Source: Desulfallas sp. Bu1-1
GTDB lineage: Bacteria > Bacillota > Desulfotomaculia > Desulfotomaculales > Desulfallaceae
DNA: 52,385 nucleotides
Direction: 5' to 3'
Assembly: GCF_015594625.1 (NCBI RefSeq)
Contig: NZ_JADNRQ010000021.1
Coordinates: 1 to 52,385 of the forward strand
In this document: piece after piece, positions 27,427-35,736 of the stretch
Layout of the letters: each line of letters begins with the position of its first letter
How positions within the stretch are numbered: position 1 is the first letter of the stretch
Translations under genes and position numbers: made by a program
Notes under the pieces: model-generated
The model's input: only the letters and a program-made list of their open reading frames with translations
Told to the model about the DNA's origin: nothing
Database searches by the model: none

Positions 27427-27918
27427 CTAAAAAAAGTATTCGCCGATTACCATGAAAATATCAAGGATTCTGACCATACCGACAAGCTTACCATTTTTCA
27501 ACACCGGCAGGGAATTAACCTTGTGTTTTAAAAGGGCCAGGGCCACCTCGCCGGCTTCGTCCCGCGCGTCCACCGTGGCTACGGCCAAGGGCCGCATAAC
27601 GTCTTTCACTCGCAACTTCGCGCTCTGCCTCATGCTGTTGATATAATACCAGCCCCAGGATTCCGCTTTGAAGTCGGGGTCATTGTCCAACTCCCTGAGA
27701 CCGGCCGCCTTTAAAATTTCATTCAGGCTTAAAACGCCCACCAGGTCGCCGTCTTCCCCCAGCACGATCACACTGCGATGGCCGTACCAGGCCCTGCCGT
27801 CCCGGTGAAAGGAGCTGCGCAGAACATTGATGGCTTCGTACAGGGTGGCCTTTTGCGAAATTGTAACATAATCATTGATCGGCACCATGATATCTTCGGC
27901 TGTCTTTTTCCCGTTCAC
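27427..27918 (-). CDS. Twin-CBS-domain protein
   Basis: A 163-residue protein made of two CBS motifs (about 10-75 and 95-160; VKDVMRPLAVATVDA starts the second). CBS pairs bind adenine nucleotides and act as energy or ligand sensors. GTG start behind GGAGC. Paralogue of the next upstream gene (27937-28425), 18 bp away; both follow the TSUP transporter. Confidence 0.88.
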   Translation of the reverse strand: MNGKKTAEDIMVPINDYVTISQKATLYEAINVLRSSFHRDGRAWYGHRSVIVLGEDGDLVGVLSLNEILKAAGLRELDNDPDFKAESWGWYYINSMRQSAKLRVKDVMRPLAVATVDARDEAGEVALALLKHKVNSLPVLKNGKLVGMVRILDIFMVIGEYFF

Positions 27919-27936
27919 GGCGTTCGCTCCTTTCGG

Positions 27937-28425
27937 TCAGTCCAAGAATTCCCCTACCGCCCAAAACAGGTCGATAGTCCTGACTATTCCCACCAGTTTA
28001 TGGCCCGACATTACCGGCAGGGAATTAATGTTCCACTTGACCATAATAACGATGGCCTCGAAGATATCTCTGTCCGCCTGCACCGTGATGAGCTTCAAAG
28101 GGCGCATGATGTCCTTTACCGTGATCTCGTGGCTATCATGAAACCGGGGCAGGAAAAACAAACCCATGGGGTCCCCTTTCAGCAAATGATCCAGGACAGC
28201 CCGGATTTTAAAAGCCTTGAGCAAACCCCGAAGGGTCAAGATCCCCACCAGCTCTTCACTCCGGTTTACCACCAGCATTGATTGAAAACCATACCAGGTG
28301 CCGTCCTTCTGGTGGAAATATTCCCGCATTAATCCAACCGCCCCGGCAACGGGTGTATCCTCGTGAATAACCGGGTATTCGTCAACCGGGACCATAAAAT
28401 CCCGCACTTTTTTGTTCCCGTACAC
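27937..28425 (-). CDS. Twin-CBS-domain protein
   Basis: A 162-residue twin-CBS protein closely similar in layout to its neighbour (VRDFMVPVDEYPVIHEDT, VKDIMRPLKLITVQAD, WNINSLPVMSGHKLVGIVR). GTG start, RBS GGAGG. The two probably arose by tandem duplication and could form a heterodimer that senses nucleotides; a link to the TSUP transporter is inferred from position only. Confidence 0.88.
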   Translation of the reverse strand: MYGNKKVRDFMVPVDEYPVIHEDTPVAGAVGLMREYFHQKDGTWYGFQSMLVVNRSEELVGILTLRGLLKAFKIRAVLDHLLKGDPMGLFFLPRFHDSHEITVKDIMRPLKLITVQADRDIFEAIVIMVKWNINSLPVMSGHKLVGIVRTIDLFWAVGEFLD

Positions 28426-28523
28426 AACAATACCTCCGAAAAATTATATCATTATCCCCGGTGCCACCATTATATCAGGAGCTTAACCGCTTGATCACCA
28501 ATTTAAATGGACAGCATTTTTTT

Positions 28524-28560
28524 AAAAAGGGGTGCAAAGCAAGTTACTGCCGTGCACCCC
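28524..28560 (-). terminator. Terminator of the TSUP operon
   Basis: The stem GGGGTGCA/TGCACCCC (28529-28536 and 28553-28560) is followed on the minus strand by five T. It separates the TSUP transporter from the two CBS genes, which are therefore transcribed separately or by read-through. Confidence 0.75.
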
Positions 28561-28621
28561 TTCAACCTACAGCCTGCCGCATACTTTTTTGTACCCTCAA
28601 TTGCAAACTGTGGAATCATAC

Positions 28622-29818
28622 TTATTTATCAATTGCGGCGTGCTGCAATAACGGGTGTGCCTCTTTTGCCGCCTCCATTTTAAGCTCTCTTCTCCTTTTC
28701 CACATGTTCCCCAGGATAATCACCCCGCCGGTGGCCAGGGCAATGCACATGGTTATAAAACTGATGTTGTTGAGTATTTTGATGGTGGCCGGCTCCATTT
28801 GCAATTTACCCAGTTCATGCAGGTAACCCGGGATGGCAAACCCCCTGCTGATGGAGACAATCAACATGATGGTGGACATGACCACTTTAATCATGTACTC
28901 TTTCACATAGGTGGTGCCCACAGCACCCAGTTGCACGCCGAACAAAGAACCGGCCAGAATCAAAAGCGCCATCCTGATGTCCACAAAGCCGCCCAGGGCC
29001 CAGGTTAATGTTCCGGTCAAGCCCATGATGAAAGCGATCACCAGTTCCGTGGCGCTGGCCACTATGGCGGGAACCCCCAGCACGTAAATCATTCCCGGGA
29101 CCCCGATAAAACCGCCCACGGCAATGGTTGCCGCCAGCATGCCGGTGCCGAGCCCCACCGGAATGGTCACCCAGGCCGATACCTTTGTATTGGCAACTTT
29201 AAATTGAAGTACCGGTGGAAGTCTAAATCTTTTAACTCTGTCCGCCAGTCCGGAGGACGTGTCATCCTGGTTGGCCCGCATTGCCCTCCTGGCATCATAA
29301 AGCATGTAAATACCCAGGACGGTTAAGATAGTGACAAACGCCAGGCTTACGTAAAGATTGGAACCGGCCGCCCCCCACTTGGCAAAGATAAATTTCTGAA
29401 TTTTAATCCCGATTTGCACGCCGACCGTGGCCGAAACCGCCATGATTACCCCCAGCTTAATATCCACCTGGCCGTACTTGAAGCGCTTATATGCTCCCAC
29501 CAGCGCCTTGGGAAACTTGTGGCACATATTGCTGGCCACGGCTATGGCCGCCGGCGCGCCAAGGCTCATCATCCCCGGGGTCAGCACAAAGGCGCCGCCG
29601 GAACCGATAAAACCGCTGATCAAACCGCCGAGAAAGCCCAGGATGAACAGGAAGAGAACGCTGAAAGTGTTTAGTTCAATAAACTTTTTCACCGCATTGG
29701 TCGTATCCACCGCCTCGCCGGCAGCTTCGCAAATTCCGGGGATTAAGACCAGGGCGATCAATGCCGCCAGGGGAATGAACCCCCAATGTTTGAAGAACTT
29801 GAACCACCTTTCCTTCAT
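28622..29818 (-). CDS. TSUP-family anion exporter/permease (TauE/SafE)
   Basis: A 398-residue membrane protein with about nine to ten membrane helices. The first half-repeat carries the glycine-rich LGFLGGLISGFIGSGGAF, the second GLGTGMLAATIAVGGFIGVPG, the two inverted signature loops of TSUP permeases. The family moves sulfite, sulfonates, thiosulfate or related sulfur anions; the substrate is not determined by sequence. It carries an extra membrane-associated N-terminus (residues 12-33). Cotranscribed with the small membrane protein upstream. Confidence 0.88.
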   Translation of the reverse strand: MKERWFKFFKHWGFIPLAALIALVLIPGICEAAGEAVDTTNAVKKFIELNTFSVLFLFILGFLGGLISGFIGSGGAFVLTPGMMSLGAPAAIAVASNMCHKFPKALVGAYKRFKYGQVDIKLGVIMAVSATVGVQIGIKIQKFIFAKWGAAGSNLYVSLAFVTILTVLGIYMLYDARRAMRANQDDTSSGLADRVKRFRLPPVLQFKVANTKVSAWVTIPVGLGTGMLAATIAVGGFIGVPGMIYVLGVPAIVASATELVIAFIMGLTGTLTWALGGFVDIRMALLILAGSLFGVQLGAVGTTYVKEYMIKVVMSTIMLIVSISRGFAIPGYLHELGKLQMEPATIKILNNISFITMCIALATGGVIILGNMWKRRRELKMEAAKEAHPLLQHAAIDK

Positions 29819-29832
29819 TCCATTCTCCCCCT

Positions 29833-30060
29833 TTATTTTTTAGTTACCGGTTTAAAACCGATGGCCTCAATAAAGTAGTTGGCAAAGGTCCCATGCACGA
29901 AGGAAAACACGAGAGCGGTCGCTATTATCGCAATGGCATAAATCCCTCCCCGCGCAAAATAATCCATGACGATCTTCTGGTTTAAAAATAATGCCAGGTA
30001 TAATGCTATCGATAAAATGCCCCACAAAATTGCGTTCCTGACGGTCTTACCCGTTTTCAT
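29833..30060 (-). CDS. Small two-helix membrane protein
   Basis: A 75-residue protein with two membrane helices (about 8-28 and 38-60) and basic ends. It lies 14 bp upstream of the TSUP gene, so the two are probably an operon and may form a complex. No family recognised with certainty. Confidence 0.75.
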   Translation of the reverse strand: MKTGKTVRNAILWGILSIALYLALFLNQKIVMDYFARGGIYAIAIIATALVFSFVHGTFANYFIEAIGFKPVTKK

Positions 30061-30490
30061 TCGAACCGGCCCCCCTTAAGTTCGTAATTGTTTATAGTCT
30101 AAAAGCAAGTTATTGAAAATACCCTCCCGTTTTTTGTCAATGACCTGAGCATCCCCCCTTGAAACTAATTCGCATCTTTTGTGCTTGTAATCACGAGAAT
30201 TTGTCACTAGAAATTTGCAAGGGGTATGCCATCGAGCAAAGAGAAAAAAATCACATATTTACTGGGGCCGGTTTTAATAAGGCAATACCAATCTGACCAG
30301 GTTTACAACACTGCTGTATGTACTTTCATCAGGCCGTTCGGGAATCCCGGATTTACTAATAAAAATGCCCGGCCGTTTGTGTGCCGGGTATCCAAAAACC
30401 AGTCAGTATATTCTGTTAATTTGCTTCAAGACCGGGTCACTAATTTAATTTCGCCAAAAAAATAACTTGAACTTTATGTTTTTTTTACCT
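30061..30490. other. Intergenic region without a supported gene
   Basis: Contains the promoter area of the small membrane protein and a weak hairpin (TGCCCGG/CCGGGTA around 30366-30392). A 79-codon plus-strand frame at 30226 has no spacing between its purine-rich stretch and the start and no recognisable features, so I do not call it. Confidence 0.6.
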
Positions 30491-30787
30491 TCAAGCTTTT
30501 AATTCAAATTTCCCGCAGCTCTGGGCATCCGGGTCGCTGCATTTCAAACATTCCTCCAGGCCTTCCAGCCCGACCCGCTTGATAATGTCAAAAATGGATA
30601 TTACCGGGGGCACTCGTTTTTCCAGGTTGCCGTAGGCTTTAATATTTGCGACACAGCCGTGCCTGGTTTCCATCCTGCCTTTAATCGCAACAAAAAATTT
30701 ACAGTGTTTGCACCGGTGCACGGCCCTCCGGCGCATTTCGGGCAGGTAAAGCCGGTGTTTTTCCCACAGGACGTTCCTTTTATCCAT
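30491..30787 (-). CDS. Cysteine-rich zinc-finger-like protein behind dinB
   Basis: A 98-residue protein with CKHCKFF, GCVANI and CLKCSDPDAQSC clusters, probably binding one or two zinc ions or an iron-sulfur cluster. Its start overlaps the end of the DNA polymerase IV gene by 8 bp, so it is coexpressed with it under the same LexA box. Function unknown; damage response is inferred from linkage. Confidence 0.75.
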   Translation of the reverse strand: MDKRNVLWEKHRLYLPEMRRRAVHRCKHCKFFVAIKGRMETRHGCVANIKAYGNLEKRVPPVISIFDIIKRVGLEGLEECLKCSDPDAQSCGKFELKA

Positions 30788-31970
30788 TGTTTAACAAACT
30801 CCCTTCCGTGAGCGCCACCCCTCTCACGACCGCCTTTTCCCCGAACCGGTCTTTAACCTTGTCGCAGGCCCGGGCCAGCCGGGCCATCCTGGCCCTTTCA
30901 CCGAACATATCGTACTGGAAATAGTCCCGTTTAATTAAATTGCCCAGGGTTATCCCCACAAGCCGCACCGCACGGGACCAGTCCCAACAGTCGTATAAAA
31001 TGTCGCAGGCCGTGCGGTAAATTTCGTCGGGAAGATCCGTGAACTCCGCCATGCTCCGCGACCTGGAAAAAAACCTGAGATCAGTGTCCCGCAGGGTTAA
31101 AACCACGGTCCGCCCCACGTATCCCCCCTGGCGCACACGCCGGGCCACAATTTCGCTCAGTTCAAGCATGACGACTTTAATTTGTTGAAAACCTTTGATG
31201 TCCCGGGCAAGCGTTCTTTGCTGGCCGATGCTTTTCGAAACATCAAGGGAAGCGGGCACCACCGGGCTGCAGTCAATTCCGTTGGCGCACATCCACAGCA
31301 TTTGACCGTTTTTACCCCAGCGCTTCTTTAATACTTCCACGGGGAAGTTGGCCAAATCCCCGATGGTATGCACATTGTAATACCGCAGGTGTTTTTCGTA
31401 CCCGGGGCCGATTCCGAACAACTCACGGACCGGCATGGGCCAAAAAATTTTCTTAAAGCTGTCTATGCTCTCAACAATGGTGAGACCGTCCGGCTTCCGC
31501 ACCCCCGAGACCATCTTGGCGATTAGTTTGTTCGGCCCGATGCCCACGCTGCACAGTACGCCGACTTCCGACCGGATGCGTTCCTTTAACCTGCCGGCCG
31601 CCTCTCCCGGGTTGTTCCAGAGGTGCATCACACCGGTGAGATCGGCAAACGCCTCATCGATGGAAAATGGTTCCACCAGGTCGGTAAAATCGCGCATGAT
31701 CCGCAGTATTCGGCTGGAGAAATCGATGTACAGCCGGTGGTCGGGCTTAAAATAATATCCATCCGGGCAAAGCTGTTTCGCCTGCCACACCGGCATGCCG
31801 GTTTTGACGCCCCGCGCCTTGGCCGGGTAACTGGCCGCCAGCACGATACCGGTCCTTTTTGCGGGGTCGCCGGCCACAATAACTTCCTTATCTTTTAACT
31901 CCGGTTGAACGGCCTGGTGACAGCTGGCAAAAAAACTGTTCATATCGGCCAGTAAAATGACCCGTTTCAT
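30780..31970 (-). CDS. dinB: Y-family DNA polymerase (DinB/UvrX-like)
   Basis: A 396-residue translesion polymerase. Catalytic motifs: LADMNSFFAS (first metal aspartate) and SIDEAF (Asp/Glu pair); SYPAKARGVKTGM is the fingers segment; helix-hairpin-helix around LFGIGPGYEKHL; a C-terminal little-finger domain follows. There is no typical beta-clamp motif visible at the extreme end. The opening resembles the UvrX/YqjW branch more than E. coli DinB. Expression is controlled by a LexA box 12 bp upstream of the start and a consensus promoter. Confidence 0.93.
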   Translation of the reverse strand: MKRVILLADMNSFFASCHQAVQPELKDKEVIVAGDPAKRTGIVLAASYPAKARGVKTGMPVWQAKQLCPDGYYFKPDHRLYIDFSSRILRIMRDFTDLVEPFSIDEAFADLTGVMHLWNNPGEAAGRLKERIRSEVGVLCSVGIGPNKLIAKMVSGVRKPDGLTIVESIDSFKKIFWPMPVRELFGIGPGYEKHLRYYNVHTIGDLANFPVEVLKKRWGKNGQMLWMCANGIDCSPVVPASLDVSKSIGQQRTLARDIKGFQQIKVVMLELSEIVARRVRQGGYVGRTVVLTLRDTDLRFFSRSRSMAEFTDLPDEIYRTACDILYDCWDWSRAVRLVGITLGNLIKRDYFQYDMFGERARMARLARACDKVKDRFGEKAVVRGVALTEGSLLNNG

Positions 31971-31981
31971 CCAAACATCAC

Positions 31982-31995
31982 CGAACGTTTGTTTG
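31982..31995 (-). promoter_or_regulatory. LexA (SOS) box of the Y-family polymerase gene
   Basis: CGAACGTTTGTTTG matches the Gram-positive LexA box CGAACRNRYGTTYG with one mismatch in the centre. It lies between the -10 element and the start codon, where bound LexA would block transcription. Fits the known SOS control of translesion polymerases. Confidence 0.82.
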
Positions 31996-32004
31996 ATGAC
32001 TCTT

Positions 32005-32033
32005 ATTATAGTTGCTTAAATTAGCCGGGTCAA
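32005..32033 (-). promoter_or_regulatory. SigA-type promoter of the polymerase operon
   Basis: On the minus strand TTGACC (32033-32028) and TATAAT (32010-32005) are spaced by 17 bp. The predicted start of transcription lies at or just before the LexA box. Confidence 0.8.
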
Positions 32034-32069
32034 CAGGATAAAAATGTCATATACGCCGCGGGCATTACG

Positions 32070-32435
32070 CTAAATGTGGTACAGCACCAACAGAACCAGC
32101 AGCCCCACCAACCAGCAATGGGTACGTTTAAAGGGTCTTTGCCGGAACGCAGACAACGCCAACACACATATGGCCAATAGCACCAACCAGGCAAATGCCC
32201 CGCTAATAATCTCATTCTGAAAATGCACCCGGGCTCCCCATCCCCACCCCCGCCTTCCGTTCAAGGCCCAAAGGCCATGCAGTGTTAATACCGCCAGGCA
32301 TGTTAGAGCCAGGTGGTGGTGATAGCGAGCCCCAAAAGCCGACTCTTTCCGCCAAAGCTTTAAACGGCGCAATAAAAAAGGCATCAGAGTGCCTACCAGC
32401 AGGACAAAACCGAGCCAGCCCAAAAATTCAATCAT
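32070..32435 (-). CDS. Four-helix membrane protein, cytochrome b561/ferric-reductase-like
   Basis: A 121-residue integral membrane protein with four helices. Paired histidines (YHHHLALTCLAVLTLH in helix 2 and a terminal LYHI) resemble the haem ligands of small b-type cytochromes. RBS GGGAGG before ATG. The haem assignment rests on the histidine spacing only. Confidence 0.65.
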   Translation of the reverse strand: MIEFLGWLGFVLLVGTLMPFLLRRLKLWRKESAFGARYHHHLALTCLAVLTLHGLWALNGRRGWGWGARVHFQNEIISGAFAWLVLLAICVLALSAFRQRPFKRTHCWLVGLLVLLVLYHI

Positions 32436-32719
32436 ACCTATTATCCTCCCGTTTTTCTAATTTTTTAGTCAATGAACAATATTTGAACAAATAATTCCAG
32501 CAAATTGTTATTAAATCCTTTTATTTATATTATTTTCCTGAATTAGGCCATTCTTGCCGGTTTAGTTTCCACCACCATTATATGCACACCCTTTGCTTGA
32601 CGCCCAAACCGCCCCCAATGTAACAATGTGAACGGCATTTTATGGAACTTATGTGAGCATATACACGTCAAATTAGTTATAAGCATTTTGTTTTATTCCG
32701 GGAATTGCGGGAGGATATT

Positions 32720-33547
32720 ATGCAAAGATGGAAAAGCGTATTAATCTCCTTACTTGTAATCATGCTGGGCCTTTCGGTGATCCTCAACGAGGCGGGTGTT
32801 TTAACCGAACTGAGCAAAATCAAGGTTGGCAAATTACTCAACCCGCTCGGCTTTATCCTTTACGCAATTGCAGTGATACTGGCCTGGCGCCGGTACCGAA
32901 TGGAGGGTACAAGTTTTTATAAATGGCTGGCTATATCGTTGACCCTTAAAGCGGGATTATTGCTGGAGTCCATAATGTTCCGGCAGTTACAACCGCCTAT
33001 GCAATTTATCTTTGAACAACCCGTTGTTTATAAACTGATCAGCTTGGCCAACTATGCCCTGCAACAAGGGGGCGGCGTTTTGGTCGCCCTTTTGCTTATC
33101 TATACCATTGGCAATTACGGCACCCGGGTTCGGTTTTATACCGTGTTCAAACCTTGCTGGATGGCGATGATTTGTCTGACATTCATTGCAGGGCTGGCAA
33201 TCAATATATTTATATTCAATTATAGCTTTAACCGGCCAAGTTTTGCCGTTGCCGGTTATTTGGTAATTGATTCCCTTTTGGCCGGAATTTACATTTATGG
33301 TTTTGTGCTGGCCCGGCAAAAGATCAGAGTTTACGGCAACATGCTGCTTAAATGGTTGGCCTTGTTTTTTGCGCTGGATGTTATTACGTGGTTGATTAAT
33401 ATTATTTTTACGATAATTTTCCTTTTATTGAAAAAAACCGTGTTTTCCATGGCCCAAATTCACTTGATGGCGGTAATTTCAATCGCCCTGCCGGCCCTGC
33501 TGGTTATTGCCTTGATACGTGACAAGAACAAAGAGGCTATTTTATAG
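32720..33547 (+). CDS. Polytopic membrane protein, unknown
   Basis: A 275-residue protein with about seven hydrophobic helices and few charged loops. The start at 32720 (MQRWKSVLIS) is chosen because GGGAGG lies just upstream; a start five codons earlier would include that site. The topology resembles sensor-type 7TM regions, but no catalytic or signalling domain is attached. Not recognised. Confidence 0.65.
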   Translation: MQRWKSVLISLLVIMLGLSVILNEAGVLTELSKIKVGKLLNPLGFILYAIAVILAWRRYRMEGTSFYKWLAISLTLKAGLLLESIMFRQLQPPMQFIFEQPVVYKLISLANYALQQGGGVLVALLLIYTIGNYGTRVRFYTVFKPCWMAMICLTFIAGLAINIFIFNYSFNRPSFAVAGYLVIDSLLAGIYIYGFVLARQKIRVYGNMLLKWLALFFALDVITWLINIIFTIIFLLLKKTVFSMAQIHLMAVISIALPALLVIALIRDKNKEAIL

Positions 33548-33883
33548 ATTAAAATCAACCACTCCACAAATTTCACTCCAATATAACAATTGTTATAATT
33601 ATTATCAAACTATAGCACAAAACTGTCAAGTGCCAAGCAAACAAATAACCTAAATTATGATAAAAAATTACGTCATAAAAATATGGTGCATCGCGTTTCA
33701 TGCACTCAAAAACGAGATGCCGCATAACAGTTGTTAAATAACACCTAAAACAATACAAAACAAAGGATGGACTTGCAATATCAAGCATAAAAACAAAAAG
33801 AAGTTCTAAAATTATAATTTTAAAGAATATGACAATTGACTAATTTATCCCGGGAAATTACATTTAAAGCTAATAGCATATAA
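33548..33883. other. AT-rich intergenic region
   Basis: About 336 bases with no credible gene. It contains the promoter area of the fluoride riboswitch and scattered TATAAT-like elements; a 71-codon minus-strand frame here lacks a ribosome binding site and normal composition. Confidence 0.6.
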
Positions 33884-33958
33884 AAGCGATGGGGCTCGCT
33901 TAACGCTGAAAAGCTGATAGCTCCTACCACCTTTACCGGGTATGGTAGGAGCTTTTTT
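33884..33958 (+). promoter_or_regulatory. Fluoride riboswitch (crcB motif) with terminator
   Basis: P1 stem AGCGA/TCGCT, then the AAC junction, a short GCTGAAAAGC stem and CTGAT, then AGCTCC. The loop GGGGCT (33891-33896) can form the pseudoknot with AGCTCC (33919-33924), as in known fluoride aptamers. The terminator stem GCTCCTACCA/TGGTAGGAGC (33920-33929, 33943-33952) plus six T shares the pseudoknot strand, so ligand binding would prevent termination: an ON switch. The gene downstream is a universal stress protein, a known association for this motif. Confidence 0.88.
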
Positions 33959-34319
33959 ATTTGCCGCAAGATATATTCCCCAGGCCCAATGCATCATTTT
34001 AACCGTCCTGACTTTTACCGGGGACGAAGCTCAATTTCTAGGCGTATCGGAAACAGAATACAATATATTTACAAGTCAAAAGGTTAATAACTTGCTTGGA
34101 AAAGCAAAACAACTATTTCATTGGGCCGGCCTGCCGGTGGAAATAGTGGTCCGGCAGGGCGACGTGGCCGGAAACATTGTGGATTATGCCCGGCAGAATA
34201 ATTGTGATTTAATTGTTGTCGGCACCAGAGGACGCGGCAACATAAAAGGTATGTTGCTGGGCAGCGTGAGTCAAAAGGTTGTCCAGCAGTCCCATTGTCC
34301 CGTATTGATAGTTAAATAA
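33942..34319 (+). CDS. Universal stress protein, N-terminally truncated
   Basis: 125 residues of a UspA-type protein: the ATP-binding C-terminus GTRGRGNIKGMLLGSVS is intact and AARYIPQAQCIILTVL matches helix 1 and strand 2. The first strand and its ATP-contacting aspartate (usually about 20 residues, ILVPVDGS type) are missing. The only in-frame ATG lies inside the 3' arm of the fluoride-riboswitch terminator, and the terminator's T tract is read as codons. A deletion seems to have joined the riboswitch to the body of the gene. Function doubtful. Confidence 0.75.
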   Translation: MVGAFLFAARYIPQAQCIILTVLTFTGDEAQFLGVSETEYNIFTSQKVNNLLGKAKQLFHWAGLPVEIVVRQGDVAGNIVDYARQNNCDLIVVGTRGRGNIKGMLLGSVSQKVVQQSHCPVLIVK

Positions 34320-34455
34320 TTGGTATATATACTCTTTGAATAAAAAATAAGGTAATAGTTATTCCCGCAAGGGAATTATCCATGGCATAGCCATGCCTTT
34401 CGTTAATGGACAGCCGGTTTCGGCGCTAATTTTAACCATTAAAAGGAATAGCATC

Positions 34456-34507
34456 AGCAATCGAGAGGCCGATACTCCATACTCCAGGTGCTGGCCTCTC
34501 GATTGCT
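34456..34507. repeat. Flanking hairpin repeat, copy 1
   Basis: Perfect 15-bp arms AGCAATCGAGAGGCC and GGCCTCTCGATTGCT around a 22-base loop, followed by TTTTGTCACAAC. It is related to the hairpin at 38094-38141, with two compensated base-pair changes. It sits just outside the restriction-modification genes. It could act as a terminator or as a recombination site. Confidence 0.75.
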
Positions 34508-34568
34508 TTTGTCACAACTACCACACCGCCGCCATGGTAAAATTGGGTGGTCGCTTTCGATATAGTCC

Positions 34569-34704
34569 CGCCAAGACAATTTCTTCAATTCCAGCTTCTC
34601 CACCTCCACCGCGCAACCTTGTATTCCGGGATCTTGGCGATTGGGTCTCGGACGGGGCTGGTCAGCTTGTTAATGGCCACCTGCGGGTAATGGAAGGAGG
34701 CGAA
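34569..34704 (-). pseudogene. C-terminal fragment of a molybdopterin oxidoreductase
   Basis: Minus-strand codons read FASFHYPQVAINKLTSPVRD and PIAKIPEYKV, then after a frameshift AVEVEKLELKKLSW. This matches the C-terminal end of formate-dehydrogenase-type molybdopterin oxidoreductases (DPxxKIPEYKVCAV). Nothing of the enzyme's body remains. It borders the restriction endonuclease gene and probably marks an insertion or deletion edge. Confidence 0.65.
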
Positions 34705-34707
34705 GAC

Positions 34708-35736
34708 CTATTTTGATTTAAATTCTCGCAACCGTGTAAATTCGACAAGATAGTTCAATGTTTTAAGTGTAAACACCTTCCCCCGGGTGTCAAGAAGCAA
34801 CTTTTTCATATCCTCACGGCGGACACCGAAACCGCGCCCGCCAATACAAGCAACAACTTCAAACTTAGGTGAACCTTTGGGACTTCCCGTCAAACTCATT
34901 GAAACAAGGTGTCGGATGCGAGTTACCTTGTCACGGGCTGTACCGTCATCTTCAGTAATTTTGGCTTCTATAATAACCTGCGGATTAAACTCACTGGGGA
35001 TGATAAAATCCGGTGCCTGGTCAAATCCTGCAATTCGTTCCGCCCTTTTCGTTTTTCTATAACTAATGCCCGCCCTCGTCAGCACGTCCTCTATGGCCGA
35101 TTCCAGGCTATCGCCGACCAATTCTGACACGGAATCCCTGTGACCGGCAAAAGGCCGTCCCAAAAACCGTTCGTATAAGAGCATGGCATATGGTACTCCC
35201 ATAACTGACATTGCCCTGATTGTAGCAGGTCCACCGTGTGTATCAGCCTTATCCAACCGGTGAATTTTATCTTGACTAACTTCAGGAACCGGTGAATTAA
35301 GCAACTGACAAGCTGTTTCTATTAGCGCTCTCACCCGTTTCTTTGTAACATTCCCATCGCTTAAAGGCTTCAATGGTGACATGCGAATATTACGGTCCAA
35401 GGTACGCGCAAAGCCCTGGGTCACTTCAACACCTGTCCGCTGGGTTGTTAGATAAGCCCATTCCGGAGGGGTAAATCCAAGCATTGTTCGGAGAACAATG
35501 ATGATCATGGGATTTTGGTAAGCCGCCTCTGTTATTAGCCCAGCATTAAAATTTTGGAACCCACCCGTCGATTGTTTAAGAGATTCATACCCACTTTCAA
35601 AGACAGGATATTCAACGAATCCATCCCCCCTGGGCATGACGAGGAACTCGGACTCAAGACAGGAAAAAACAGCGTCTATGTAAACGTCCGGGTTGGCCTC
35701 CAGTTCAGTAAAAGAAACTTCAAAAGGATATTTCAT
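34708..35736 (-). CDS. Type II-like restriction endonuclease (PD-(D/E)XK)
   Basis: A 342-residue protein with a nuclease core: PDFIIPSEFNPQVIIEAK contains the PD...EAK metal-binding motif (about residues 250-268), preceded by a helical specificity region. It starts within the last 17 bp of the methyltransferase gene, a coupled arrangement. It probably cuts the site that the upstream enzyme protects. Recognition sequence cannot be read from sequence. Behind it lies only a gene fragment. Confidence 0.8.
   Translation of the reverse strand: MKYPFEVSFTELEANPDVYIDAVFSCLESEFLVMPRGDGFVEYPVFESGYESLKQSTGGFQNFNAGLITEAAYQNPMIIIVLRTMLGFTPPEWAYLTTQRTGVEVTQGFARTLDRNIRMSPLKPLSDGNVTKKRVRALIETACQLLNSPVPEVSQDKIHRLDKADTHGGPATIRAMSVMGVPYAMLLYERFLGRPFAGHRDSVSELVGDSLESAIEDVLTRAGISYRKTKRAERIAGFDQAPDFIIPSEFNPQVIIEAKITEDDGTARDKVTRIRHLVSMSLTGSPKGSPKFEVVACIGGRGFGVRREDMKKLLLDTRGKVFTLKTLNYLVEFTRLREFKSK

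Noticed and set aside
30226-30465. A 79-codon plus-strand frame
   Set aside because: No properly spaced ribosome binding site, no recognisable family, unusual composition.
33573-33788. A 71-codon minus-strand frame in the AT-rich gap
   Set aside because: Low-complexity AT-rich sequence without a ribosome binding site.
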